Source of the DNA: [Ruminococcus] torques ATCC 27756
GTDB lineage: Bacteria > Bacillota > Clostridia > Lachnospirales > Lachnospiraceae
DNA: 64,000 nucleotides
NCBI RefSeq assembly: GCF_000153925.1
Contig: NZ_DS264345.1
Location: 496,001-560,000 of the forward strand
Reading direction: 5' to 3'
Of this stretch, positions 18,184 to 27,900 are shown piece by piece. The first letter of the stretch is position 1. Each line of letters opens with the position of its first letter. A program made the position numbers and the translations under genes. The notes beneath the pieces were generated by a model that did not search any database, was not told the DNA's origin, and saw only the letters and a list, made by a program, of their open reading frames with translations.

Positions 18184-18909
18184 ATGATAAACGAATATTC
18201 AAGAACAGAACTTTTAATTGGCAGTGAAAATATGGAAAAATTAAAAAAAGCATCTGTTGCCGTGTTTGGTGTAGGAGGCGTCGGATCTCACTGTATCGAA
18301 GCATTGGCAAGGTGCGGTATCGGGAGATTGATATTGATCGACAATGACGATGTATCGCTTACAAATATTAACCGGCAGTCGATTGCTTATCATAGTACGA
18401 TCGGAAGAATGAAAACGGATGTGATGAGAGAGAGAATCAAAGACATCGATCCGAATATCAAAGTGGAAACATACGAGACTTTTGTTCTGCCGGACAATGC
18501 AAAAGAACTTCTGGAACAGATCGGAACTATTCATTATATAATAGATGCGATCGATACGGTCAGTGCGAAAATTGTCCTTGCGGAACTTGCCGGGGAACGG
18601 AATATTCCGATTATAAGCAGCATGGGTACAGGAAATAAGCTTCATGCAGAAATGTTTGAGATTACAGATCTGTCAAAAACAAGTGTATGTCCTCTTTGTA
18701 AAGTGATGAGAAAGGAACTTAGAAACCGAGGCATCACACATTTGAAAGTGTTGTATTCAAAGGAAAAGCCGATCAGCGCAGAGGGGCGTACGACAGAAGA
18801 AGAGAAGGGAATGCGAAGAACCATTCCGGGAAGTGTTTCGTTTGTTCCGCCTGTTGCGGGCTTGCTGATCGCAGGAGAAGTAATCCGCAGTTTGATACAG
18901 GCAGAGTAG
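18184..18909 (+). CDS. tcdA: tRNA threonylcarbamoyladenosine dehydratase
   Basis: A 241-residue E1/ThiF-like enzyme that cyclises the t6A modification at position 37 of ANN-decoding tRNAs, using ATP. The nucleotide loop VFGVGGVGSH is at residues 26-35, with DNDDVSLTNINRQ downstream, and CPLC in the middle as in TcdA. ATAGGAG precedes the ATG. It is followed by rarA on the same strand, a common housekeeping neighbourhood. Confidence 0.93.
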   Translation: MINEYSRTELLIGSENMEKLKKASVAVFGVGGVGSHCIEALARCGIGRLILIDNDDVSLTNINRQSIAYHSTIGRMKTDVMRERIKDIDPNIKVETYETFVLPDNAKELLEQIGTIHYIIDAIDTVSAKIVLAELAGERNIPIISSMGTGNKLHAEMFEITDLSKTSVCPLCKVMRKELRNRGITHLKVLYSKEKPISAEGRTTEEEKGMRRTIPGSVSFVPPVAGLLIAGEVIRSLIQAE

Positions 18910-18951
18910 ATTTACAGAGAAAACAAGAAGAGTGACGAAAGGAAGAACCAG

Positions 18952-20268
18952 ATGGATTTATTTGATTATATGAGGGAGACAAAGAAGGAAAAAGAATCGC
19001 CGCTGGCATCCAGAATGCGCCCTAAGACTTTGGATGAAGTGGTCGGCCAACAGCATATTATAGGAAAGGATAAATTGTTATATCGGGCGATCAAGGCGGA
19101 TAAGCTTAGTTCCGTTATTTTTTACGGTCCTCCGGGAACAGGTAAAACAACTCTTGCAAAAGTGATCGCAAATACGACAAGTGCAGAATTTAAGCAGATC
19201 AATGCGACTGTTGCGGGGAAAAAGGATATGGAGGAAGTCGTAAAAGAAGCGAAAGATATGCAGGGAATGTACGGGAAACGGACGATTCTTTTTATCGATG
19301 AGATTCATAGGTTTAATAAAGGCCAGCAAGATTATCTCCTTCCGTTTGTGGAGGACGGAACAGTGATATTGATCGGGGCTACAACAGAAAATCCATATTT
19401 TGAGGTAAACGGAGCTTTGCTTTCCCGTTCTGCCGTGTTTGAATTGAAACCGCTTGAGAAAGAAGATATTAAAATATTGCTTAGACGTGCGGTGGAAGAT
19501 GAAGAAAAAGGTCTCGGAAGTTTTGGCGCCAAGATAGAAGAAGAAGCGCTTGAATTTTTAGCGGATATGTCGGGAGGAGATGCCAGAAGCGCGTTGAATG
19601 CGATTGAACTGGGCGTTTTAACGACAGAACGGTCAGAAGACGGGATTATTCATATTACTCTTGAAACAGCTTCGGAATGTATACAGAAAAGAGTGGTAAA
19701 CTATGATAAAAAAGGGGATAATCATTACGATATTATTTCGGCGTTTATCAAAAGTATGCGTGGATCAGATCCGGATGCGGCAGTGTTTTATTTGGCAAAA
19801 ATGCTGTATGCGGGAGAAGATGTCAAGTTTATTGCCCGCCGCATTATGATATGCGCAGCGGAAGATGTGGGAAATGCAGATCCGATGGCTCTGACGGTTG
19901 CCGTTTCGGCGGCACAGGCGGTAGAGCGGATCGGCATGCCGGAGTCTCAGATTATTTTATCTCAGGCAGTGACGTATGTAGCATGTGCGCCTAAAAGTAA
20001 CTCTGCGGTCAATGCGATTTTTGCGGCAAATGAAGCGGTGAGGAACTATCAGACAAGCGTGCCGGCACATCTTAGAGACGCGCATTATAAAGGGGCAAAA
20101 AAACTCGGTCATGGCACAGATTATAAGTACGCTCATGATTATCCGGATCATTATGTGAAACAGCAGTACCTTCCTGATGAAATAAAAAATGCCCGATTCT
20201 ATGAACCGGGCATACTCGGATACGAAAAAACGATAACGGAATACTTACAGAAGATTCGTAAGGAGTAA
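18952..20268 (+). CDS. rarA: Replication-associated recombination protein A
   Basis: A 438-residue AAA+ ATPase of the RarA/MgsA family, related to clamp loader subunits, which acts at stalled replication forks. Walker A GPPGTGKTT is at residues 59-67, Walker B ILFIDEIHRF near 104-113, sensor region GATTENPYF, and SGGDARSALNAIE near 205. The C-terminal tetramerisation domain is complete. Its last 24 bp overlap the end of the converging DUF4364 gene. Confidence 0.96.
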   Translation: MDLFDYMRETKKEKESPLASRMRPKTLDEVVGQQHIIGKDKLLYRAIKADKLSSVIFYGPPGTGKTTLAKVIANTTSAEFKQINATVAGKKDMEEVVKEAKDMQGMYGKRTILFIDEIHRFNKGQQDYLLPFVEDGTVILIGATTENPYFEVNGALLSRSAVFELKPLEKEDIKILLRRAVEDEEKGLGSFGAKIEEEALEFLADMSGGDARSALNAIELGVLTTERSEDGIIHITLETASECIQKRVVNYDKKGDNHYDIISAFIKSMRGSDPDAAVFYLAKMLYAGEDVKFIARRIMICAAEDVGNADPMALTVAVSAAQAVERIGMPESQIILSQAVTYVACAPKSNSAVNAIFAANEAVRNYQTSVPAHLRDAHYKGAKKLGHGTDYKYAHDYPDHYVKQQYLPDEIKNARFYEPGILGYEKTITEYLQKIRKE

Positions 20269-20757
20269 TGTGTAGATTTCCTGACTTTTTAAATTCCAGT
20301 GATTTGTGATGGCTTTAGCCTCTTTTTCAGTCGGAACAGTTAATTTTAAGTCGATCAGGCTGAAACCGTTTTCTACAATCTGACATCTTGTTTCGTATTC
20401 CTGATTTGTGTTTAGATAGTAGTCGGCTTTTACAGATACTTCTTCTTTTAAGTCATATTGTTTTTCGGTCAGAAAATCGTCGATATCCTTGCGTATGGCG
20501 GATGAAATTTTATTGCTGAAATAATGGATCGTTTCCGCACCGCTCTCTGTGAGATGATAGAGAGTCCGATTGTGGGTTGTCTCGGTGCGGATCAGCTCGG
20601 ACTGCGTCAGTTCGGAGATTGCCTCCTGCAATTTAAAATAAGTTGTGTACCCTTTATCCAGTACGAATTCCGATATCTGGGAAGTGGTGAGCGGAAAATC
20701 AACTTTGTTCAGCATATAGAGTATGATTAGTTTATACAGTGTAAATGTTTCAGACAT
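20245..20757 (-). CDS. DUF4364 family protein, winged-helix-like
   Basis: A 170-residue protein with MLNKVDFPLTTSQISEFVLDKGYTTY split over residues 14-40, typical of DUF4364. The N-terminal part resembles a PadR-like winged helix (SELTQSELIRTE, LYHLTESG), so a DNA-binding role is possible but unproven. It is conserved in Clostridia with no assigned function. Its start overlaps the end of the radical SAM gene upstream by 8 bp, and its 3' end overlaps rarA. Confidence 0.85.
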   Translation of the reverse strand: MSETFTLYKLIILYMLNKVDFPLTTSQISEFVLDKGYTTYFKLQEAISELTQSELIRTETTHNRTLYHLTESGAETIHYFSNKISSAIRKDIDDFLTEKQYDLKEEVSVKADYYLNTNQEYETRCQIVENGFSLIDLKLTVPTEKEAKAITNHWNLKSQEIYTLLLTNLL

Positions 20758-21694
20758 GATAATCCTTTCCCTGCCAAATGTCTTGTTGCTTTAAATATTG
20801 ATGAAACCGATTTAAGACGGTTCGTTTTGCGCTTGTCCATAACGGCGCGATAAGAAGTTCTTTAGGTCCGTCTCCTGTCAGTCTGTGAACAATGATATCA
20901 GGGCGCAGTTTTGCGATACATGACCCGAGCAGTTCGATATATTCTTCCATATCAGGTACGTGAAAATGTGTTTTTTCGTAAACGGCTGCGAGATCTGTTC
21001 CTTTCAATATATGAAGAAGCTGCAGTTTAATCCCCTGAATATCAAGTTTGTTCAAATGATCGATCGTATGGAACATCATTTCTTTCGTTTCGTACGGAAG
21101 AAAGAGGATGACGTGAACGATGACAGTGATTCCAAGCATACGAAGCCGGTGCACCGCATGATCAAATACATCCGTCGGATATCCGCGCCGGATGAAACGT
21201 GCCGTTTCGGAATTGACCGTCTGAAGTCCCAACTCTACCCAGACAGGTTTGATCCGGTTTAATCTGCCAAGCAGCTCAAGTACGGCAGGAGGCAGACAAT
21301 CGGGTCTGGTGGCGATTGAGAGAGCGCAGACATCGGGATCGTTTATTGCTTCGGTAAATATTTTTTCAAGATGATCTACAGGAGCGTAAGTGTTTGTAAA
21401 CGCTTGAAAATAAGCGATAAATTTGCGTACGGGGCGCTTTTTTCTGATTGCGTCTTTGCCTTCCCTTAGTTGTTCGGTAATAGAAAGCGAAGCGTTTCCC
21501 GCAAAGTCACCGGATCCCATCGCACTGCAGAAAATACATCCGCCGGTTCCGATATGTCCGTCTCTGTTCGGACATGTCATCCCTCCGTTTAAAGTGACCT
21601 TATATACTTTTTCTCCGAACAGTTTCTTAAGATAGAGATTCAGGGAACGATAACGTTCCCCATCTGGCTGAAACTGTGAAAAAACAGGCGCCAT
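20750..21694 (-). CDS. TIGR01212 family radical SAM protein (YhcC type)
   Basis: A 314-residue radical SAM protein. TCPNRDGHIGTGGCIFCSAMG carries the unusual widely spaced cysteine cluster of the YhcC group (split at residues about 35-55). The YFQAFTNTYAP and ELGLQTVN motifs match too. Its reaction is not known. I start it at 21694, where ATG overlaps the malic enzyme stop as TAATG and is preceded by AAGGAA, implying translational coupling. The open frame extends to 21739 but only inside the malic enzyme gene. Confidence 0.9.
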   Translation of the reverse strand: MAPVFSQFQPDGERYRSLNLYLKKLFGEKVYKVTLNGGMTCPNRDGHIGTGGCIFCSAMGSGDFAGNASLSITEQLREGKDAIRKKRPVRKFIAYFQAFTNTYAPVDHLEKIFTEAINDPDVCALSIATRPDCLPPAVLELLGRLNRIKPVWVELGLQTVNSETARFIRRGYPTDVFDHAVHRLRMLGITVIVHVILFLPYETKEMMFHTIDHLNKLDIQGIKLQLLHILKGTDLAAVYEKTHFHVPDMEEYIELLGSCIAKLRPDIIVHRLTGDGPKELLIAPLWTSAKRTVLNRFHQYLKQQDIWQGKDYHV

Positions 21695-22842
21695 TAAATC
21701 AATTCCTTTATTGCGCGGCTGACTGTTTCCGCAACACATGGGTCAAATGCCTGAGGTAAAATATTATCTTCGGAAAGTTCTTCATCCGGGACAAGTCCGG
21801 CGATCGCTTTTGCAGCGGCGAGTTTCATTTCTTCTGTGATCTGAGAAGCACGGCCTTCTAAAGCGCCTTTAAAGATACCCGGAAAAGCTACTACGTTATT
21901 TACCTGATTCGGAAAATCCGAACGTCCCGTTCCGACGACTTTCGCACCTGCGGCTTTGGCAAGATCAGGCATGATCTCGGGAACAGGATTCGCCATAGCG
22001 AACAAAATGGCATCTTTATTCATAGAAGCAACCATGTCTTTTGTGACGATGCCGGGAGCGGAAACACCGACAAAAATATCTGCGCCTTTTAAAGCGTCGG
22101 CCAAAGTTCCCGAAGCATTTTTTAAATTAGTCACTTTTGCCATTTCCTTTTGCATCCAGTTTAAGTTCTCTGAATCTTTTGAGATGATTCCGTTAATATC
22201 GCACATTGTAATGTCTTTGAAACCGTAATTTAAAAGAAGTTTCGTAATCGCAACTCCGGCGCTGCCGGCTCCGTTTACGACAACGCGGCATGTCTCCTTC
22301 TCTTTTTTGGTTACTTTCAGGGCGTTGATGATTCCGGCAAGTACGACGATAGCGGTTCCGTGCTGATCGTCATGGAAAACAGGAATATCAAGCAGTTCTT
22401 TTAAACGTGTTTCGATTTCAAAACAGCGGGGAGCCGAGATGTCTTCCAGATTGATTCCTCCGAATGCCGGAGCAATATTTACGACAGTACGGATGATCTC
22501 CTCTGTATCTTGGGTATCAAGACAGATCGGTACTGCATTGACACCGCCGAATTCTTTGAAAAGTACGGCCTTTCCTTCCATAACAGGCATTGCGGCAAGA
22601 GCGCCGATGTTTCCGAGGCCAAGTACGGCGCTTCCGTCGGAAACGACTGCTACAGTGTTGGATTTGATTGTATATTTGTATGCGGCTTCCGGATCTTTTG
22701 CGATAACTTTACACGGTTCCGCTACTCCCGGAGTGTAAGCGATCGCAAGATCCTCGCGGGAATTGACGTGGGCTTTTGCTGTTGTTTCCAGTTTCCCGTT
22801 CCATTGTTCATGCATCTGAAGTGCTTTTTCGCTATTTGACAT
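21694..22842 (-). CDS. NAD(P)-dependent malic enzyme
   Basis: A 382-residue short bacterial malic enzyme that decarboxylates malate to pyruvate with NAD(P)H. YTPGVAEPCK near the N terminus contains the catalytic tyrosine; the lysine and metal residues lie in EGKAVLFKEFGG and FHDDQHGTAIV; the nucleotide loop is VNGAGSAGVAI. The ATG at 22842 follows GAGGTAAT; the 12-residue upstream extension has no ribosome-binding site. It is divergent from rho, with the rho promoter in between. Confidence 0.93.
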   Translation of the reverse strand: MSNSEKALQMHEQWNGKLETTAKAHVNSREDLAIAYTPGVAEPCKVIAKDPEAAYKYTIKSNTVAVVSDGSAVLGLGNIGALAAMPVMEGKAVLFKEFGGVNAVPICLDTQDTEEIIRTVVNIAPAFGGINLEDISAPRCFEIETRLKELLDIPVFHDDQHGTAIVVLAGIINALKVTKKEKETCRVVVNGAGSAGVAITKLLLNYGFKDITMCDINGIISKDSENLNWMQKEMAKVTNLKNASGTLADALKGADIFVGVSAPGIVTKDMVASMNKDAILFAMANPVPEIMPDLAKAAGAKVVGTGRSDFPNQVNNVVAFPGIFKGALEGRASQITEEMKLAAAKAIAGLVPDEELSEDNILPQAFDPCVAETVSRAIKELI

Positions 22843-22909
22843 TTTGATTACCTCGCTTGTAATTATCGTTTTGCACATATGCTATTATCATAGCACTTCT
22901 CCCCCCGTC

Positions 22910-22938
22910 TTGACAAGGGCATGAACGAAATGTATAAT
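22910..22938 (+). promoter_or_regulatory. Consensus sigma-A promoter of rho
   Basis: TTGACA (22910-22915) and TATAAT (22933-22938) are exactly consensus with 17 bp between, and TG two bases before the -10 extends it. The long leader to rho (about 120 nt) leaves room for the autoregulation known for rho elsewhere. Confidence 0.85.
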
Positions 22939-23063
22939 AAGTACACATGTTTAGTGAATTCATCAATTTTATGTCAATTCAGACAGTGATTCCCGGAGCA
23001 TTTAGAAAAAATTGAAGAAACCGATTTGTTTATATTTCTTATATTTCATGAAAGGGTTGGATT

Positions 23064-24485
23064 ATGACAAGAGAAAAATATGAATCTCTCCCGCTGGCAA
23101 CATTAAAAGAGTTGGCAAAAGCGAGAAAAATGAAAGGCGTTTCTACATTAAAAAAAGCAGATTTGATCGAAGCGATGATCTCTCTTGACGAGCAGGAAGA
23201 TCAGGAGAAGCTTTCGGAACAAAAAGAAAGTTCGCAGGAGCATTTGAAAGAAATGCAAAATCAAAATAGAGAGGAAAAAGCAGCTTCTGAATTGAAAGAA
23301 AATAAGGAACATAGAGAGGCGAAGGATAAGAAGCCGGAGACAGATATGGAACAGCTTGACAGCGGATGCTCGGTAAGCGGAATATTAGAGGTCATGCCCG
23401 ACGGTTTTGGATTTATCAGAAGTGACAACTATCTTCCGGGAGAAAATGACGTATATGTCTCACCTGCACAGATCCGCCGGTTCGGACTTAAAACAGGAGA
23501 TATATTGTCTGGAAATACAAGGATTAAAACGCAGAGTGAAAAATTCAGCGCCCTTCTTTATGTAACTACAGTCAACGGATATCACCCGGCGGAAGCTGCG
23601 AAAAGACCGAACTTTGAAGAGTTGACGCCGATATTTCCAAAAGACAGAATCCGTCTGGAACAGCCGGGAAGCAGTACGGCGATGCGGATTATGGATTTGA
23701 TTTCGCCGATCGGAAAAGGTCAGAGAGGGATGATCGTTTCTCCGCCGAAAGCGGGAAAAACAACTCTTTTAAAAGAAGTTGCGCTTTCGGTACAGAAAAC
23801 AGAACCGGACATGCACCTTCTTATATTACTGATCGATGAACGGCCGGAGGAAGTAACTGATATTAAAGAAGCGATCGAAGGACCGAATGTAGAGGTAATA
23901 TATTCTACGTTTGACGAACTTCCGGAACATCATAAAAGGGTATCGGAGATGTTGATCGCAAGGGCAAAGCGTCTCGTAGAACATGGCCGGGATGTAATGA
24001 TCCTTTTAGATAGTATTACAAGATTATCACGGGCATATAACCTGACCGTTCCGCCATCGGGACGAACATTGTCGGGAGGTCTTGATCCGGCAGCTCTTTA
24101 CAGTCCGAAGCGCTTTTTCGGAGCAGCCCGAAAAATGCGGGAAGGCGGAAGTCTTACTATTCTGGCCACTGCTCTCGTAGAAACGGGAAGTAAGATGGAC
24201 GATGTCGTATACGAAGAGTTCAAAGGAACAGGAAATATGGAACTTATGCTTGATCGAAAACTTCAGGAGAAAAGAGTGTTTCCGGCAATCGATATTCCGC
24301 GTTCCGGAACGAGAAGAGAAGATCTTCTTCTTAATAAAGAGGAACAAGAAGCAAGTTACATTATCCGGAAGGCGTTAAACGGAATGAAAGCGGAAGAAGC
24401 CGCAGACAATCTGATCAATATGTTTTCGAGGACAAAATCAAATGCAGAATTAGTGCAGCAGGTTATTCGTCAGAAGTTTATCTAA
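23064..24485 (+). CDS. rho: Transcription termination factor Rho
   Basis: A 473-residue hexameric RNA helicase that ends transcription. The N-terminal SAP-like fold ([15 protein letters not shown]) is followed by a charged insert at about residues 40-95, rich in Glu, Lys and Gln and variable in Firmicutes. The RNA-binding cold-shock domain includes DGFGFIRS, and the ATPase has PPKAGKTTL (Walker A), LLIDERPEE and the [15 protein letters not shown]-loop region. It has a consensus promoter upstream and precedes rpmE, a common order. Confidence 0.97.
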   Translation: MTREKYESLPLATLKELAKARKMKGVSTLKKADLIEAMISLDEQEDQEKLSEQKESSQEHLKEMQNQNREEKAASELKENKEHREAKDKKPETDMEQLDSGCSVSGILEVMPDGFGFIRSDNYLPGENDVYVSPAQIRRFGLKTGDILSGNTRIKTQSEKFSALLYVTTVNGYHPAEAAKRPNFEELTPIFPKDRIRLEQPGSSTAMRIMDLISPIGKGQRGMIVSPPKAGKTTLLKEVALSVQKTEPDMHLLILLIDERPEEVTDIKEAIEGPNVEVIYSTFDELPEHHKRVSEMLIARAKRLVEHGRDVMILLDSITRLSRAYNLTVPPSGRTLSGGLDPAALYSPKRFFGAARKMREGGSLTILATALVETGSKMDDVVYEEFKGTGNMELMLDRKLQEKRVFPAIDIPRSGTRREDLLLNKEEQEASYIIRKALNGMKAEEAADNLINMFSRTKSNAELVQQVIRQKFI

Positions 24486-24492
24486 AAAATAG

Positions 24493-24521
24493 TTGCAAAA
24501 GGAAATAACTTGTGATACAAT
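24493..24521 (+). promoter_or_regulatory. Promoter of rpmE
   Basis: TTGCAA (24493-24498) and TACAAT (24516-24521) with a 17-bp spacer lie just after rho and 55 bp before rpmE, giving the ribosomal gene its own promoter. Confidence 0.75.
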
Positions 24522-24575
24522 GAGGAAGCTGTTTAGAGATTATAATAACTATTTTGAAATAGAGAGGTGAAAATC

Positions 24576-24776
24576 ATGCGCGAAGGAATCCATCCAGAAT
24601 ATCATCAGGCAACTGTGACTTGCAACTGTGGAAACACATTTGTAACAGGTTCTACAAAAGAGAACATCCACGTTGAAATCTGCTCCAAATGCCATCCGTT
24701 CTATACAGGACAGCAGAAAGCAGCACAGGCACGCGGCCGTGTTGATAAGTTTAATAAAAAATACGGTATTAAATAA
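24576..24776 (+). CDS. rpmE: 50S ribosomal protein L31, zinc-binding type
   Basis: A 66-residue L31. It begins [10 protein letters not shown] and contains CNCGNTF and [12 protein letters not shown], the four cysteines of the zinc-binding form. GAGGTGA precedes the ATG at 24576. Its own promoter and a terminator bracket it. Confidence 0.97.
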   Translation: MREGIHPEYHQATVTCNCGNTFVTGSTKENIHVEICSKCHPFYTGQQKAAQARGRVDKFNKKYGIK

Positions 24777-24790
24777 GAAGCGAATGAAGC

Positions 24791-24825
24791 AGGCTGAGGT
24801 GGGATCATCTCAGCCTCTTTTCTTT
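24791..24825 (+). terminator. Terminator after rpmE
   Basis: An 8-bp stem (AGGCTGAG 24791-24798, CTCAGCCT 24809-24816) is followed by CTTTTCTTT. Confidence 0.88.
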
Positions 24826-24936
24826 ACTGAGAATACGTTAGTTTTTCAGTAATTAAAAATCTGTACAGGTCAGACTGAGAAAGCAATTCTCTTAGTTAAG
24901 ATTCCGGCAGACAGTAAAGGAGAAAGCAGGGAAATT

Positions 24937-25860
24937 ATGCGATCATCGAATATTGGCGGACAGGCAGTGCTGGAAGGCATTATGATGAGAAACGGCGGAA
25001 AGTATTCTGTGGCAGTACGAAAGCCGGATGGAGAGATAGAATCAGAAGTGTGGGATTATCATAGTGTGATTCCGTGGAAAGTTCTTCTGAAAATTCCTTT
25101 TATAAGAGGAATATTTAATTTTGTGGATTCTCTTGTTCTTGGAATGAAGACGTTGATGTATTCTGCTTCGTTTTTTGAGGAAGAAGAGGAAGGCGAACTT
25201 TTGACGAAAGAAGAGGCGCAAAAGAGAGAAAAGAAAGAGAAGATCATTATGAACATTACGGTAGTCATTTCGTTGCTGGCGGCTGCGGCATTGTTTATGA
25301 TACTGCCCTATGTGCTGAGCGGACTTTTGAAACGGGTGACGTCATCCCGTGTTGCGGTGACTGTTTTTGAAGGTGTGATCCGTGTTGCGATCTTTTTGAT
25401 TTATATTTTTCTTATTTCAAGGACAAAAGATATAAAAAGAACCTTTATGTATCACGGGGCAGAACATAAGTGTATTAACTGTATCGAACACGGATTAGAA
25501 CTGAATGTGGAAAATGTGAGGAAAAGTTCAAAACAGCACAAACGATGCGGAACAAGTTTTCTCTTTTTTGTGATGATCGTAAGTGTGATATTTTGCTTTT
25601 TTATTACGGCGCAGTCACAGGTGATGCGCATTGTTATCAGGTTGGCGCTTCTTCCCCTTATTGCAGGTGTTTCTTATGAAATCATCAAATTGGCAGGCAA
25701 CAGTGACAATCCGGTTGTGAATCTTTTGAGTAAGCCGGGAATGTGGGTTCAAAATATGACGACGAAAGAACCGGATGACAGTATGATCGAAGTGGCGATC
25801 TGTGCGGTAGAGAAAGTGTTTGACTGGCGGGAGTGGCAGGAGAAGAACAATGAATTATAA
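24937..25860 (+). CDS. DUF1385 domain membrane protein
   Basis: A 307-residue protein starting MRSSNIGGQAVLEGIMMR, the recognisable N terminus of DUF1385. It has several membrane helices after residue 105 and the conserved YHGAEHKCINCIEHG motif near 170, rich in His and Cys and suggestive of a metal site. The family is often next to prmC and prfA in Clostridia, as here, but its biochemical role is unknown. The stop overlaps the start of prmC. Confidence 0.9.
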   Translation: MRSSNIGGQAVLEGIMMRNGGKYSVAVRKPDGEIESEVWDYHSVIPWKVLLKIPFIRGIFNFVDSLVLGMKTLMYSASFFEEEEEGELLTKEEAQKREKKEKIIMNITVVISLLAAAALFMILPYVLSGLLKRVTSSRVAVTVFEGVIRVAIFLIYIFLISRTKDIKRTFMYHGAEHKCINCIEHGLELNVENVRKSSKQHKRCGTSFLFFVMIVSVIFCFFITAQSQVMRIVIRLALLPLIAGVSYEIIKLAGNSDNPVVNLLSKPGMWVQNMTTKEPDDSMIEVAICAVEKVFDWREWQEKNNEL

Positions 25861-26713
25861 AGAAGCGTATGCATGGGGCGTCGAATTGTTAGAAAAGGCA
25901 TGCGTCGAAGAGTCAAAGATCGATGCATGGTATTTATTAGAATATGTGACAAAGATCAGCAGGGCAGTATTTTATGCATACCCGGAAAAAGAATTGACTG
26001 AAGAAGAAAAAATACAGTATGAAGAGTGTATCAAAAGGCGGGCAGAGAGGATTCCGCTCCAACATATTACCGGGGTACAGGAATTTATGGGACTTCCGTT
26101 TCTGGTAAACGAACATGTACTTATTCCCCGTCAGGATACAGAAGTTCTTGTAGAACAGGCTTTGTGTCTGCTTGAAAAAGAAAAGAAACATAAGGAAATA
26201 GTCCGGATTCTTGATCTTTGTACCGGATCAGGCTGCATTCTTTTGAGTATGCTGCATTATGTAAGAAGGAAACGAAAAATAGATATTTACGGCGTCGGCT
26301 CGGATATTTCAAAAGAAGCGCTGGCTGTTGCGGTTGAAAATGCGAAAAAGCTCGGTATAGAAGCGAAGTTTGTGCAAGGAGATCTGTTTGAAAACGTAGA
26401 AGGAAGTTTTGATATGATTCTTTCAAACCCGCCTTACATACGGACATCTGAAATAGAGCGGCTCCAAGAGGAAGTCAGATTTCACGATCCTATCAAGGCA
26501 TTGGACGGAAAAGAGGACGGTCTTTATTTTTATCGGATCATCGTGAAAGAAAGCAGACAGTATTTAAAGCGCGGCGGATGGCTTATATTTGAGATCGGAA
26601 GCGATCAGGCGGAAGCGGTAAAAACGCTGCTTCAAGAGGCTGGGTATGAAAATATTGAAGTGAAAAAAGATCTTGCAGGACTTGACCGCGTCGTATATGG
26701 CATGTATAGTTGA
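25850..26713 (+). CDS. prmC: Peptide chain release factor N5-glutamine methyltransferase
   Basis: A 287-residue SAM-dependent methyltransferase that modifies the GGQ glutamine of release factors. The SAM loop is LDLCTGSGCIL, and the catalytic NPPYIRTSEI motif is present in the second half. The ATG at 25850 lies inside the DUF1385 stop region (AATGAATTATAA) and follows GGAG, so translation is coupled. Its substrate RF1 is encoded 111 bp downstream. Confidence 0.95.
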   Translation: MNYKEAYAWGVELLEKACVEESKIDAWYLLEYVTKISRAVFYAYPEKELTEEEKIQYEECIKRRAERIPLQHITGVQEFMGLPFLVNEHVLIPRQDTEVLVEQALCLLEKEKKHKEIVRILDLCTGSGCILLSMLHYVRRKRKIDIYGVGSDISKEALAVAVENAKKLGIEAKFVQGDLFENVEGSFDMILSNPPYIRTSEIERLQEEVRFHDPIKALDGKEDGLYFYRIIVKESRQYLKRGGWLIFEIGSDQAEAVKTLLQEAGYENIEVKKDLAGLDRVVYGMYS

Positions 26714-26824
26714 AAATAAGTTTGCCGCAAGCCCATTAGCTTTAGACAGTGGGTAGTTTTACAAAGTGTATAGAAAATATACAGGACAGTATACAGATAA
26801 GGTGTACAGGAAAGGATAAGAGAA

Positions 26825-27895
26825 ATGTTTGACAGATTAGAAGATTTGTTAATTCGATATGAAGAAGTTATGGGAGAGTTACAGGAGCCGGGTGTGGCGG
26901 ACGATCCTGTAAGGTTTAGAAAACTGATGAAAGAGCAAAGTGATCTTGCGCCGATCGTAGAGGCTTACAATGAGTACAAGCAGTGCAGGCAGAACATCGA
27001 AGACAGTCTGGCGATGCTTGAGGAAGAGTCTGACGAAGAGATGAGAGAACTTGCGAAAGAAGAGTTGAGCGATTCGAGAAAACGTGTAGAAGAATTGGAA
27101 CAGGAGCTGAAGATCCTTCTGCTCCCGAAAGATCCGAATGATGATAAGAACGTTATCGTTGAGATCCGGGCAGGCGCAGGCGGTGATGAAGCGGCGCTTT
27201 TTGCGGCTGAGATCTACCGTATGTATGTTCATTATGCGGACAGCCGAAGATGGAAGACAGAGATGATCTCTTTGAACGAAAACGGAATCGGAGGATTCAA
27301 AGAGTGCGTATTCATGATAACAGGTCAGGGAGCTTATTCCAGATTGAAATATGAAAGCGGAGTTCACAGGGTTCAGCGCGTTCCGGAAACAGAGAGCGGC
27401 GGGCGTATCCATACATCTACGATTACCGTTGCAATCATGCCGGAGGCAGAAGAAGTTGACGTAGTGATCGATGAGAAAGATATTCGTATCGACGTTATGC
27501 GTGCGTCGGGAAACGGAGGACAGTGTGTCAATACAACCGATTCCGCAGTCCGTCTTACTCATTATCCCACGGGAATTGTAATTTACAGCCAGACGGAGAA
27601 GTCTCAGCTTCAAAATAAAGAAAAAGCATTCCGTCTGCTTCGTTCAAAACTCTACGATCTGGAATTGGAAAAACAACAGGCTTCAGAAGCGGAGGCTAGA
27701 AGAAGTCAGATCGGTACGGGAGACCGTTCCGAAAAGATCAGAACATATAATTTCCCGCAGGGACGTGTTACAGATCACAGGATCAAGCTGACTCTTCATA
27801 AGTTAGATACAATACTGAACGGAGATTTGGATGAAATTATCGACAGTCTGATAGCAGCAGATCAAACAGCGAAGCTTGCAAAAATGGAGGGATAA
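26825..27895 (+). CDS. prfA: Peptide chain release factor 1
   Basis: A 356-residue RF1 that reads UAA and UAG. The GGQ loop appears as [16 protein letters not shown], and [18 protein letters not shown] precedes it. The N-terminal coiled-coil domain spans about residues 1-105. Cys after GGQ instead of the usual His or Ser is a small deviation. Upstream are prmC and DUF1385; five bases after the stop the DUF2156 gene begins. Confidence 0.96.
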   Translation: MFDRLEDLLIRYEEVMGELQEPGVADDPVRFRKLMKEQSDLAPIVEAYNEYKQCRQNIEDSLAMLEEESDEEMRELAKEELSDSRKRVEELEQELKILLLPKDPNDDKNVIVEIRAGAGGDEAALFAAEIYRMYVHYADSRRWKTEMISLNENGIGGFKECVFMITGQGAYSRLKYESGVHRVQRVPETESGGRIHTSTITVAIMPEAEEVDVVIDEKDIRIDVMRASGNGGQCVNTTDSAVRLTHYPTGIVIYSQTEKSQLQNKEKAFRLLRSKLYDLELEKQQASEAEARRSQIGTGDRSEKIRTYNFPQGRVTDHRIKLTLHKLDTILNGDLDEIIDSLIAADQTAKLAKMEG

Positions 27896-27900
27896 GATTT

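Noticed and set aside
26879-27613. Long open frame of 244 codons on the minus strand opposite prfA
   Set aside because: prfA is unmistakable on the other strand, and the antisense translation matches no family that I recognise.
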